NCBI GenBank assembly: GCA_910589665.1
Contig: CAJUTR010000005.1
Span: 96,865-160,864 of the forward strand
Origin: an uncultured Eubacterium sp.
GTDB taxonomy: Bacteria; Bacillota; Clostridia; Lachnospirales; Lachnospiraceae
Length of the DNA stretch: 64,000 bases
Reading direction: 5' to 3'
Positions 1-8,150 of this stretch are shown here, piece after piece (position 1 is the stretch's first letter; every line of letters starts with the position of its first letter). Position numbers and translations under genes: made by a program. Under the pieces are notes generated by a model. The model did not search any database. It was not told where the DNA came from and saw only the letters and a list, made by a program, of their open reading frames with translations.

Positions 1-470
1 CTGTGATCCCGCCGGATTCTGTCGAGTAACCTTCCACCTGGACATTTTCAGAAACATCATACGGTACTGCCTGTTCCACATACACTGCCTTATCCTGTTC
101 CACTGGCAGCTGGGGCACCGCTGTACTCTCCGGTTCAGATGCCACGCCGCAGCTGCATAGAACAACTGCACCAACGATAAACGCAACTACCATACCTGTC
201 AATTTTTTCCCTCGCATAATATTCACGATCCTTTCTTTTACAATTCCACTGCTAAACGCTGGATTCTGATTCAGCAGCACTCGTTCTCCACTTGCCAACG
301 AGAGGAGCAAATAGGAATACTGCTTCTTCTCTTCCTCCGAAAAGTTTTTCACCGCCATTTACAACCGATACCGATACCGATACACACGTATTCGCTATGT
401 AAAGAAGCGCGGCATTTCCGGTGATCACATCCGCCATATTCCCCCAAAATGTTTTTAACCACTCCTCCAT
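1..470 (-). pseudogene. Broken M56/BlaR1-type antirepressor (runs off left edge)
   Basis: This is the remnant of a membrane metalloprotease sensor of the BlaR1/MecR1 (peptidase M56) family, lying directly downstream of an intact BlaI-type repressor as the pair normally does. An N-terminal piece starts at 470 (MEEWLKTFWGNMADVITG...) and has the look of a first membrane helix. After about 40 codons the reading switches frame: a short CCGATA repeat and a stop at 359-361 separate it from an open frame beginning at 358. That frame encodes YSYLLLSLASGERVL and VKERIVNIMRGKK, which is typical of the segment just before the fourth membrane helix of M56 proteins, followed by a hydrophobic stretch and a sensor-like tail that leaves the window. 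The zinc-binding HExxH part is missing, so the middle of the gene was deleted. The start at 217 could in principle still be used (AAAGGA upstream), giving a lipoprotein-like peptide. The family assignment is inference from short but characteristic motifs. Confidence 0.7.
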
Positions 471-538
471 CCTGACCCCTCCTTTTCATCCTACTGTTTC
501 CGCTGATCCCCTTTTCGAGATAACCTGCGCGGCACTCG

Positions 539-901
539 TCAGGATTCTTCACAATCTTCGATGATCTTTTTCAATTCCTCAATCTGCTTCTCACTCAACT
601 TTTTTCGTTTCGCGAATGCGGTCACAAATTTAGAAATGGATCCGTCAAAGCGGTTATTCACGATCTGTGTACTCTCCTGTTCCAAATACTGCTCCTTGCT
701 CATCTTAGATACCACTACCGCGTTTTCATTTTGGAAAATCCCCTCGTTGCACAAGTTTTTCAGCACCGTATATGTAGTAGACTTTTTCCACCCAAATGTT
801 TCATTGCAGATCCGCACCAGTTCCCCTGAGCGGATCGGCTCATTGTCCCATATGATACGGGCAAACGCCATTTCGCTTTCCGATAGCATACTATTTCTCA
901 T
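539..901 (-). CDS. BlaI/MecI-type winged-helix repressor (120 aa)
   Basis: This is a DNA-binding repressor of the BlaI/MecI/CopY family. These act as dimers and are inactivated by proteolysis once the partner BlaR1 sensor is triggered. Residues 5-75 hold the winged helix (SESEMAFARIIWDNEPIRSG, then a WKKSTTYTVLKNLCNEG recognition region), and residues 80-120 form the helical dimerisation part. The length of 120 residues is normal for the family. It starts the operon that continues into the broken M56 gene, so the repressor has probably lost its normal inducer. A TTGACA promoter and a palindrome lie upstream. The target could be its own promoter or genes outside the window. Assignment to the BlaI family is firm; a role in beta-lactam sensing is not shown. 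Confidence 0.92.
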   Translation of the reverse strand: MRNSMLSESEMAFARIIWDNEPIRSGELVRICNETFGWKKSTTYTVLKNLCNEGIFQNENAVVVSKMSKEQYLEQESTQIVNNRFDGSISKFVTAFAKRKKLSEKQIEELKKIIEDCEES

Positions 902-945
902 AATTCACCTCATTTCTGATGGCCTACCCTTTATAGATCCGCATT

Positions 946-975
946 TAGTCTATCATTTATAGACCATTTTGTCAA
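946..975 (-). promoter_or_regulatory. Promoter with palindromic operator of the left-hand blaI-type gene
   Basis: On the minus strand a TTGACA box (970-975) is followed after 17 bases by TAGACT. The spacer and -10 region are covered by a palindrome with half-sites TAGTCTAT and ATAGACCA around CATTT (946-966). A further TCTATAA half-site lies nearer the gene. Placement over the promoter suggests autorepression by the BlaI-type protein. The sequence differs from the TTAC-N4-GTAA boxes of the second blaI system at 57 kb. Confidence 0.55.
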
Positions 976-2846
976 GTACCTTTTTTTGCCTCCAATATAA
1001 CCTCCAAAAACACTTTCCCATACTTCTCTAACTTACTAGCTCCCACGCCCGAAACTCCCAGCATTTCCTCCAGCGTCCGGGGATGCTTTTGGCACATATC
1101 GATCAGCGCCTTATCCGAAAAAACGATATAAGGCGGTACCCGTTCCTCCTTTGCCAGAGCGAGCCGTTTCTGTCGCAGCTTCTCAAACAAGGCAAACCCC
1201 GCGTCATCCAGCGCGCTCTTCCCAAGTGCGCCTTTTGCCTGACCGTTGCCCCCGGCTTTTTCTGCTTCTCCACCCGCGCCGTCACCCGTTACGTTTTTGC
1301 GCACTTCCGTCTTTATCATCAGCAGAAATTCCTCGTCTTTCAGTTTCGCATATCCTTTTCCGAGACAGAGCACCGGATACTGGTCCGCCGTCTGGATCAG
1401 GATCTCCTCCTGGAGCAGGGCGTCGATCACCTGACGAAGTGTTGGCTCTGCATAATCAGCCAGTTTTCCGTACGTTTTCAGCCGATCAAATCCATAACGG
1501 ATGATCTTCGCATTTTTGCTTCCGCGCAAAACGCCTAGGATCATATTGATCCCGAAACGCTGGCGCACTTCATATACACAATTTACTACCTGTCTGCCGA
1601 GTTGTGTCACGTCGTGTTTTTCAAAATCCGCATCGCAGTTGCCGCAGTTATGACAATCCATATGCGTCGTCTCTCCAAAATAATTCAGTATATATTTTCG
1701 CAGACACTCCTTCGTTGTACTATAAAATGTCATGACTTTCAGGCGCTGTAGATCCCTCTCAAGGATCTCTTTTCTTTCCTCCTCCGTGATCTCTTTTTTG
1801 GTTTCCTTATTTTCCAGCAAAAAGCGGTTGGTCGCCGTATCCTTCGGCGCGTATAAGAGAACGCAGTGTGCGGCGCCACCATCCCGCCCTGCTCTTCCGG
1901 CCTCCTGATAGTAGTTTTCCATACTCTGGGGCATGTTATAATGAAGCACATAGCGAACATTCGATTTGTCAATTCCCATGCCGAACGCATTCGTCGCCAC
2001 GATAACTGGTTTCCGGTCATAGAGAAAGTCATCCTGGTTTTCCATGCGCTCCTGGTTACTCATCCCGGCATGGTATTTCGCTGCCGGCACGCCGTGTGCT
2101 ACGAGCATTTCACACACATCCTCCACACCGTTGCGCGTATTGCAATAGATGATGCCGCTCTCTCCCTCATGGCCAGTTACATATCGGAGCGCCGCTTCCA
2201 TTTTATCCTTCGGCCGCTCCACGGCAAAATACAGGTTCTCACGGTCAAATCCGGTTACGAGGATGTTAGGGTCACGTAATCCGAGCATACAGACCATGTC
2301 GTCCTTCACCTCTTTCGTCGCCGTGGCTGTAAACGCGCACAAAACCGGACGTTTTCCCTTCTCCTCGAGCCTCGTTACAAATGCCGCCACGTTTAGATAC
2401 CCCGGCCGGAAATCCTGTCCCCACTGGGACACACAGTGCGCTTCATCCACCGCGACTAACGTAACATCTGCCGTCTCAGAGTAATCGTAAAATTGCTGGG
2501 TATCCAGCCGTTCCGGCGCTATGTAAATAATTTTATATGTATTCTTTTTCGCATTGGCAAATGCCATACTGATCTGGCTTTCCGTAAGTGAACTATTGAT
2601 ATACGCCGCGTGGACGCCAGCCTGGTTCAGCGCGGTCACCTGATCTTTCATAAGAGAAATAAGGGGAGATACAACGATCGTCGTTCCCTGCATCGCCAGC
2701 GCCGGGATCTGATAACAGATCGACTTTCCCGCGCCAGTCGGCATGATACCAAGCACATCGCGTCCTGCCATAATGCTGTCGATCAGCTTTTTCTGTCCTG
2801 GCCGAAAATCGTCATAGCCAAAATACTGTTTTAATAAATGTTTCAT
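972..2846 (-). CDS. recQ: ATP-dependent DNA helicase RecQ (624 aa)
   Basis: This is a 3'-to-5' DNA helicase of the RecQ family, used in recombinational repair and replication restart. Visible motifs in order are FRPGQ (motif 0), PTGAGKSICYQIPAL (Walker A), VVSPLISLMKDQ, VDEAHCVSQWGQDFRPGY (DEAH with the RecQ aromatic loop), FTATAT, ATNAFGMGIDKSNVRYV and YYQEAGRAGRDG. Next comes the RecQ zinc site (CLRKYILNYF...CHNCGNCD), a winged helix, and a C-terminal HRDC domain over the last 75 residues. I chose the start at 2846 because GGGAGG lies five bases before it. An in-frame start at 2888 lacks a binding site. A poorly conserved Gly/Lys/Ala-rich linker separates the winged helix from HRDC. Confidence is high. 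Confidence 0.97.
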   Translation of the reverse strand: MKHLLKQYFGYDDFRPGQKKLIDSIMAGRDVLGIMPTGAGKSICYQIPALAMQGTTIVVSPLISLMKDQVTALNQAGVHAAYINSSLTESQISMAFANAKKNTYKIIYIAPERLDTQQFYDYSETADVTLVAVDEAHCVSQWGQDFRPGYLNVAAFVTRLEEKGKRPVLCAFTATATKEVKDDMVCMLGLRDPNILVTGFDRENLYFAVERPKDKMEAALRYVTGHEGESGIIYCNTRNGVEDVCEMLVAHGVPAAKYHAGMSNQERMENQDDFLYDRKPVIVATNAFGMGIDKSNVRYVLHYNMPQSMENYYQEAGRAGRDGGAAHCVLLYAPKDTATNRFLLENKETKKEITEEERKEILERDLQRLKVMTFYSTTKECLRKYILNYFGETTHMDCHNCGNCDADFEKHDVTQLGRQVVNCVYEVRQRFGINMILGVLRGSKNAKIIRYGFDRLKTYGKLADYAEPTLRQVIDALLQEEILIQTADQYPVLCLGKGYAKLKDEEFLLMIKTEVRKNVTGDGAGGEAEKAGGNGQAKGALGKSALDDAGFALFEKLRQKRLALAKEERVPPYIVFSDKALIDMCQKHPRTLEEMLGVSGVGASKLEKYGKVFLEVILEAKKGT

Positions 2847-3023
2847 TTGTTCCTCCCTTCGCGTCATCTGTTTCAACATTCCATCCACCCCATCACACCT
2901 GTCCCTCCATAGTTATCATAGAACAATGGTCCCGTATTGTCAAAATTTGTGCTTCTAAAGAGGATAGAAATGTGTTATACTTGTTTACAGATCCGTACAC
3001 TCGGAACAAAAAGGAGGATGACT

Positions 3024-4754
3024 ATGGCTTGGTATGATGAAGCAATCTTTTATCACATTTACCCGTTAGGACTTTGCGGGGCACCAAAAGAAAATCAATA
3101 CGGAGAGCCAGTTCACCGTTTGAACTCGCTGGCTCCGTGGATCGACCACATAAAGGAAATCGGTTGTAACGCCATTTATATCGGCCCGCTTTTTGAATCT
3201 GTCGGACACGGATATGAAACGACAGACTACAAAAAACTGGACAGCCGTCTCGGTGACAATGCCGATCTTACTAACTTCGTGGCGAACTGCCACGAGAAGG
3301 GGATCCGGGTTATCTTGGACGGCGTATTTAATCATACAGGAAGAGATTTTTTTGCCTTTCAGGATATAAAGAAAAATAGAGAACATTCCGCGTACAAGGA
3401 CTGGTACTGTCAGGTCAATTTCGGCGGAAACAATGAATACAACGATGGATTCTCATACGAGAACTGGGGCGGTTATAATCTTCTCGCAAAGCTGAACCAG
3501 CACAATCCGGCAGTTCGCGATTACATTTGCGACGTGATCCGCTTCTGGGTGAAGGAATTTGATATCGACGGGATCCGTCTGGACGCCGCTGACGTTCTAG
3601 ATTTCGAATATATGAAAGCACTCCGCCATGTGGCAAATGAAGTAAAACCAGATTTTTGGCTTATGGGCGAGGTCATTCACGGGGATTATACGAGATGGGT
3701 CAATGAGGGAACTCTTCATTCCGTGACAAATTATCATCTGCACAAAGCCCTTTATTCCGGCCACAACGACCACAATTATTTTGAGATCGCCCACACGGTA
3801 AAACGCCTTTATGAAATGGGAGGAAACCGGCCTGACGGACTGAAACTGTACAATTTTGTCGATAACCACGACGTGGAACGGATATATACGAAACTGACAA
3901 ACAAAGCGCATTTTACGCCGGTTCATGTTTTATTATATACCCTTCCCGGCGTCCCGTCAATCTATTACGGCTCAGAATTTGGCATTGAGGGAAAAAAGGA
4001 GCAATATTCCGATGATTCACTGCGTCCAGCTCTTTCTCTTGACGATTACAAAGAAGCGCACGAAAAGAATGCGTGTACAAAACTGATCGCCAAACTCGGC
4101 GAGGTTCGGCAGCGTATACCCGCTCTTTCATATGGCGACTACAAAGAGCTTCTGCTCATGAACCGGCAGTACGCGTTTTCCCGTACCATGGACGGCCACA
4201 CCGCTATCATCACAGTAAACAACGATGACAGCGATTATGTCATGACCGTTCCGGCTGGAGACGTTTCGGAATACATCGGATCGCTCTCCAGACAGAGAGT
4301 AACGAGTGCCAACGGAAGCATCGCTGTGAACGTACCAGCAAACTCCGGCGAGATATGGATTCCTTACATGGATTCCGGTGATCAATCCGAAGATACATCT
4401 TCAAAAGAAGATAAGTCTTCTCAGGAGGAAACGCCGGCAGAAAACATTAACGCGGAACCTGTCTCCACGAGCGAAACCGACAACAGGATACCAGATACAA
4501 GCCAACTAAATGAAGACGCAGTTCCCAAACCGGATACGAATCCGTGCGGGAGTGAAACTTCCGCCGCAAAATCCGGCACAGATACATGTTCCGTCACTGA
4601 CCCTTCCTACGAAAACGGAAAGATCGCAGGACTACAGGAAGCCATTCTCGCGATCATGGCGAAAAACGGCCCCATCACAGAGCAGATGCGATGCGATGTC
4701 CAAAACCAAACCGACCATGATTCACTGATCAACTGGATCAAGAGCTTTCATTAA
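3024..4754 (+). CDS. GH13 alpha-amylase-type glycosidase with C-terminal tail (576 aa)
   Basis: This is an intracellular glycoside hydrolase of family 13, probably acting on maltodextrins or malto-oligosaccharides, since no signal peptide is present. The barrel signatures are GVFNHTGRDF, DGIRLDAADVLD (nucleophile Asp), MGEVIHGDY (acid/base Glu) and FVDNHDVERI (third acidic residue). A beta-domain ends near residue 450. It is followed by about 70 residues rich in Ser, Glu, Thr and Asp, and then a compact conserved-looking segment of about 45 residues (NGKIAGLQEAILAIMAKNG to INWIKSF). Such a tail is unusual for a cytoplasmic amylase and could be a docking module. The start at 3024 follows AAGGAGG by six bases. 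An ATG at 3018 abuts the binding site. The diguanylate cyclase gene follows after 27 bases and may be co-transcribed. Confidence 0.9.
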   Translation: MAWYDEAIFYHIYPLGLCGAPKENQYGEPVHRLNSLAPWIDHIKEIGCNAIYIGPLFESVGHGYETTDYKKLDSRLGDNADLTNFVANCHEKGIRVILDGVFNHTGRDFFAFQDIKKNREHSAYKDWYCQVNFGGNNEYNDGFSYENWGGYNLLAKLNQHNPAVRDYICDVIRFWVKEFDIDGIRLDAADVLDFEYMKALRHVANEVKPDFWLMGEVIHGDYTRWVNEGTLHSVTNYHLHKALYSGHNDHNYFEIAHTVKRLYEMGGNRPDGLKLYNFVDNHDVERIYTKLTNKAHFTPVHVLLYTLPGVPSIYYGSEFGIEGKKEQYSDDSLRPALSLDDYKEAHEKNACTKLIAKLGEVRQRIPALSYGDYKELLLMNRQYAFSRTMDGHTAIITVNNDDSDYVMTVPAGDVSEYIGSLSRQRVTSANGSIAVNVPANSGEIWIPYMDSGDQSEDTSSKEDKSSQEETPAENINAEPVSTSETDNRIPDTSQLNEDAVPKPDTNPCGSETSAAKSGTDTCSVTDPSYENGKIAGLQEAILAIMAKNGPITEQMRCDVQNQTDHDSLINWIKSFH

Positions 4755-4781
4755 ATATTCATTCTGGGGAGTTTGAAGTAG

Positions 4782-5822
4782 ATGGAAACAATAAAAGTAA
4801 AATTTATCAATAGCATTAACTGGATAACAAACAGAAGAAATCCTCTGTTCCTCATTGCGTGCCTGCTTATACATGCCGTGTATGCAGTTGTTTTTTATAT
4901 GATCGGCATCGGGTTTCTGACTGCACTCAATGTTTGCAGTTGTTGTTTTTACTTTTTTTATCTGTTTATCATGCAGGATACTTCCGAGAAAAGTATGCTT
5001 TGCGCATATTTTGAAATACTATCATTTTCTGTATTAAACGAATTGGCCCTGGGACCGGAATATGGTTTTTTCCTCTATATTTTCGGCATGTCGGCCACAA
5101 TATTTTACATGCTTCCCTCCTACATGAACAAGCGGTTTTTTTACCAGTCGTTTGGCATTGCCCTGGTAATGTGTCTGGAAGCGGTTGTTAAACTAGTGGG
5201 GATTCCCTTTCCCTGGATCGGGGAGATAGCGAAGCCATATCAACCGGCCATTTTTCTAGCGAATATAGGCATTACCGCTTCTGTCATGCTGGCGTCCGCT
5301 TTTTTATACTCGCAGGAAATCGAAACCGTATGGGCTTCCTTGAATTATAATATCAATCACGATACGCTGACGGGCCTCTATAACCGCCGCTATTTAGAAC
5401 ATAAGATCCGACACATGGATCATCTGCAGGATGAATTTGCCATTACCATGGTGGATATCGACTTTTTTAAAAAAGTCAACGACACATACGGGCACGACGC
5501 CGGCGATGAAGTCCTCGTAAAAGTGGCCGCCTGCCTGATGGAAGCCGCAACAGAAGATAACCTCGCCGTCCGCTGGGGCGGTGAGGAATTCATTCTCTTC
5601 TTCCCGAATACGAAATGCGAGCAGGCCTATACTACCGTGGAAAACCTGAGAAAACAAGTTGAAAATATGGTTATACTGGCAGGGGGACGGGAAATCCATG
5701 TCACGATAACCAGCGGGATCGCAGAAGGGTTTCCTGGCGGCAATTATGAAGCAGTGATCAAGAGCGCCGATGATAAACTCTACATCGGAAAGCAAAAGGG
5801 GAGGAATCAGGTTGTCGTGTGA
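4782..5822 (+). CDS. Membrane-bound diguanylate cyclase (GGDEF, 346 aa)
   Basis: This protein makes cyclic di-GMP from two GTP at the membrane. Residues 20-175 contain about six hydrophobic segments forming an integral-membrane sensor region. Residues 185-346 form a GGDEF domain, with DTLTGLYNRRYLE at its start, DIDFFKKVNDTYGHDAGD (metal and nucleotide binding) and RWGGEEF as the signature loop. GGEEF is an active variant. I do not see a clear RxxD inhibitory site just before the signature. It follows the amylase gene closely, which may link c-di-GMP output to starch use or simply reflect co-transcription. The ligand of the membrane domain cannot be told from the sequence. Confidence 0.93.
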   Translation: METIKVKFINSINWITNRRNPLFLIACLLIHAVYAVVFYMIGIGFLTALNVCSCCFYFFYLFIMQDTSEKSMLCAYFEILSFSVLNELALGPEYGFFLYIFGMSATIFYMLPSYMNKRFFYQSFGIALVMCLEAVVKLVGIPFPWIGEIAKPYQPAIFLANIGITASVMLASAFLYSQEIETVWASLNYNINHDTLTGLYNRRYLEHKIRHMDHLQDEFAITMVDIDFFKKVNDTYGHDAGDEVLVKVAACLMEAATEDNLAVRWGGEEFILFFPNTKCEQAYTTVENLRKQVENMVILAGGREIHVTITSGIAEGFPGGNYEAVIKSADDKLYIGKQKGRNQVVV

Positions 5823-5846
5823 CAGATCGGATGGAGATCCCTTTTC

Positions 5847-6260
5847 TCACAAAATCATCACAATCGTCCCCATCCCGATCAGCCCACACCCGATCAAAGC
5901 CTTCCCCGTAAACTGCTCATGAAGGAACACAAACGCCAAAATTAGCGTAAAGACAACACTTAATTTATCAATCGGCACTACTTTCGACACCTCTCCTGAC
6001 TGGATCGCCCTGTAATAGCACAGCCAGGACGCCCCAGTCGCAAGTCCCGATAAGATCAGAAACAACCAGCTTTTACCTGAAATATGCAGAATCCCGCTCT
6101 GCGTGTTTGTAAGGAAGACCATCCCCCATGCCATAAAAACGACCACGACCGTGCGGATCGCCGTCGCCAGATGCGAATTCACCTCTTCAATGCCCACCTT
6201 TGCCAAAATAGAAGTTAATGCTGCAAAAACAGCGGACAACAACGCAAAAACAAGCCACAT
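5847..6260 (-). CDS. Single-domain EamA/DMT-family membrane protein (137 aa)
   Basis: This is a small drug/metabolite-transporter superfamily protein with one EamA-like repeat of about five membrane segments instead of the usual two repeats (about 300 residues). It would have to dimerise to form a pathway. Typical features are FALLSAVFAALTSILAKVG at the N terminus, SWLCYYRAIQSGEVSKVVPI in the middle, and a C-terminal hydrophobic hairpin around FLHEQ. Start 6260 is chosen because AAGGAGG lies five bases upstream. An upstream in-frame ATG at 6281 lacks a site. It follows the AI-2E-type gene by 50 bases on the same strand and its 3' end faces the diguanylate cyclase. The substrate is unknown. 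Confidence 0.85.
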   Translation of the reverse strand: MWLVFALLSAVFAALTSILAKVGIEEVNSHLATAIRTVVVVFMAWGMVFLTNTQSGILHISGKSWLFLILSGLATGASWLCYYRAIQSGEVSKVVPIDKLSVVFTLILAFVFLHEQFTGKALIGCGLIGMGTIVMIL

Positions 6261-6310
6261 ATTTCCTCCTTTTTGATTCATAGCGCAAATTTCTCCTTGA
6301 TTTTCGCCGC

Positions 6311-7531
6311 CTATTTCTCTTTCTCAAACATGCCGCTCCGCTTATAATTGTTCGTCTCCTTTGGCAGCCCCTTTTTCTCCAAACGCTTCCTGCTCCAGTT
6401 CTTCACCGTTTTATACACGACAGCAAAGATTGGAACGGCACAGATCATACCAAGGATACCAAACAGCGACCCAAATACAAGAATCGCAAACAGGATCCAA
6501 AAACTTCCGAGTCCGATCGACTCCCCGATGATCTTTGGACCAATAATATTTCCGTCCACCTGCAAGATCACGATCGCCAGTATGACGAAAATAACTCCTT
6601 TCACCGGACTGACCAAAAAGACGAGAAACGCGCTGGGGATCACACCGATATACTGACCGAAAAACGGAATGATATTTGTGACACCGATCAGTACACTGAT
6701 CAGCGCCGTATATGGAATATTGGCAATACTTAGTGCGATAAACGTCAGGATCGCTACAATGATAGAATCTATGATCTTTCCGCTGAAAAATTTGGCGAAC
6801 GACCAGTTCACATCTTTCCCGATGCTCAAGACGCGATCGGCATACCGCACTGGCAGGATCGAATACACCATGCGCTTCGCCTGCGCGCAGAATGTTTCCT
6901 TTCCCGCCATTAAATAGATGGATATGATAACGCCGATGACAAGATTAAACAAAACGCCCATGATGTTCATAAGTCCATCGGAAATCACACTGACAAGTTC
7001 CGTACTCGTCGGAACCAGTTCATTTTGAAGCCAGCCGATCAACTGGTCATAAATGGCTTTTGACACCTCCGTCGCCTGTTTTGCCGCTTCTGGGTGCTTT
7101 CCACTCATTTCATTCACTTTATTTACGATATTCTGATAATAACCTGGCAGACTGTTCGTCAGCGTAATGATGCTGTCCACCACCTCCGGTACGACCAGCA
7201 TCACCAACCAGCACAAAACCGCCAGCGCCAGTATGAGTACGACGGCGACGGAAACAGCCCGGCTGATCCCCCGCACCGCCCTTTTTTTCCTCACCACTTT
7301 ACGAAACAGCGGTACGAATATATTCCGCTCCACTTTGTTAACAAGCGGACTGAGCAGGTAAGCAATCGCGAGACCGATGTATATCGGCATCAACGCTGAG
7401 TTCAAACTGCCAAACCATTCAAACACCATATCAATATGAATAAAGATAAATGTACATATAAGAAGTGCCGCCAACACACAAAACCCTGTGATTCCTGCGT
7501 ATATGTACTTATTATGAAATTTTTTCTGCAT
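6311..7531 (-). CDS. AI-2E family (YtvI/PerM-like) transporter (406 aa)
   Basis: This is a polytopic membrane protein of the AI-2E/UPF0118 family, whose members are proposed exporters of small molecules or ion antiporters. It has two N-terminal membrane helices, a long amphipathic extracytoplasmic or juxtamembrane region (residues 100-190), and a C-terminal bundle carrying the conserved stretch IPFFGQYIGVIPSAFLVFL followed by QVDGNIIGPKIIGESIGL. A basic cytoplasmic tail ends the protein. A strong site (GGAGGAAG) precedes the start. The start lies inside the end of the upstream TOPRIM-like gene (20-base overlap), so translation is probably coupled to a gene of unrelated function. The physiological substrate cannot be inferred. 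Confidence 0.93.
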   Translation of the reverse strand: MQKKFHNKYIYAGITGFCVLAALLICTFIFIHIDMVFEWFGSLNSALMPIYIGLAIAYLLSPLVNKVERNIFVPLFRKVVRKKRAVRGISRAVSVAVVLILALAVLCWLVMLVVPEVVDSIITLTNSLPGYYQNIVNKVNEMSGKHPEAAKQATEVSKAIYDQLIGWLQNELVPTSTELVSVISDGLMNIMGVLFNLVIGVIISIYLMAGKETFCAQAKRMVYSILPVRYADRVLSIGKDVNWSFAKFFSGKIIDSIIVAILTFIALSIANIPYTALISVLIGVTNIIPFFGQYIGVIPSAFLVFLVSPVKGVIFVILAIVILQVDGNIIGPKIIGESIGLGSFWILFAILVFGSLFGILGMICAVPIFAVVYKTVKNWSRKRLEKKGLPKETNNYKRSGMFEKEK

Positions 7532-8147
7532 GCCCTTCCTCCTCCCATAAATCCTCGCAAATCAATCCAAAACAATATTCCACAAATCTCAGCATATTTG
7601 TCTGGTGAATCCCTTTCAGTTTAGCTGCAAAAAAACGGATCTGATTAACTGTATCCACAGTCATTGGCTTTTTGTTAATAGGAAAAATCCTATTATAATA
7701 TGTTCCCTTTTTAGAATCCGGTATCTTTTCCGCCATAATACCAGCTTTCAACAAAACATCCTCCAAATTGCGAATATTATAAATAGGTATCATATACTCT
7801 TTCAATGGATGTCCGTTAAACAATTCCTTAGACATGTACTTTTTCTGCATGCTTTCATCGCAATCATCCATATCCATTATAATAAAAAGTTTGAAATCAA
7901 CCAGTCTCTTATTCTTTTTATCAAATTCAACCGAATACTCATTTGCAAAAGCAGAAAGTGACTGAAATTGTTTCTTTTTCAAAAAATCATTCAGGCCGCA
8001 AATTTGAATGCTTGTTCTTCCACCTTTTCTAGAAATTGTTTTGATGGGAAGGTGAAGATTTGTATGGATATAACGAACAAGGGCCAGTTCAGATTTACCG
8101 TGGACGATCACTACACCTTTCGTGTATCTAAAAGTTTCCAAAGGCAT
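7512..8147 (-). CDS. TOPRIM-like protein paired with AAA ATPase (211 aa)
   Basis: This is a small acidic protein with a TOPRIM-like fold pattern. The first strand-loop is VVIVHGKSELALVRYI (residues 12-27), and a second acidic motif FIIMDMDDCDE sits near residue 90. In OLD/RloB/DUF4435-like TOPRIM nucleases the first motif normally reads VEGxSE. Here the leading Glu is a His, although a Glu is kept four residues later. The gene starts three bases after the stop of the ATPase gene upstream, so the two are clearly a unit, as in ATPase-plus-TOPRIM anti-phage pairs such as RloA/RloB-like or PARIS-like systems. Nuclease activity and defence role are inference. Base composition is AT-richer than the downstream transporter genes. 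Confidence 0.65.
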   Translation of the reverse strand: MPLETFRYTKGVVIVHGKSELALVRYIHTNLHLPIKTISRKGGRTSIQICGLNDFLKKKQFQSLSAFANEYSVEFDKKNKRLVDFKLFIIMDMDDCDESMQKKYMSKELFNGHPLKEYMIPIYNIRNLEDVLLKAGIMAEKIPDSKKGTYYNRIFPINKKPMTVDTVNQIRFFAAKLKGIHQTNMLRFVEYCFGLICEDLWEEEGHAEKIS

Positions 8148-8150
8148 ATA

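Noticed and set aside
364..384. CCGATA microsatellite in the broken M56 gene
   Set aside because: Only about three units; noted as a possible slippage site at the frame change but too short to call a repeat feature.
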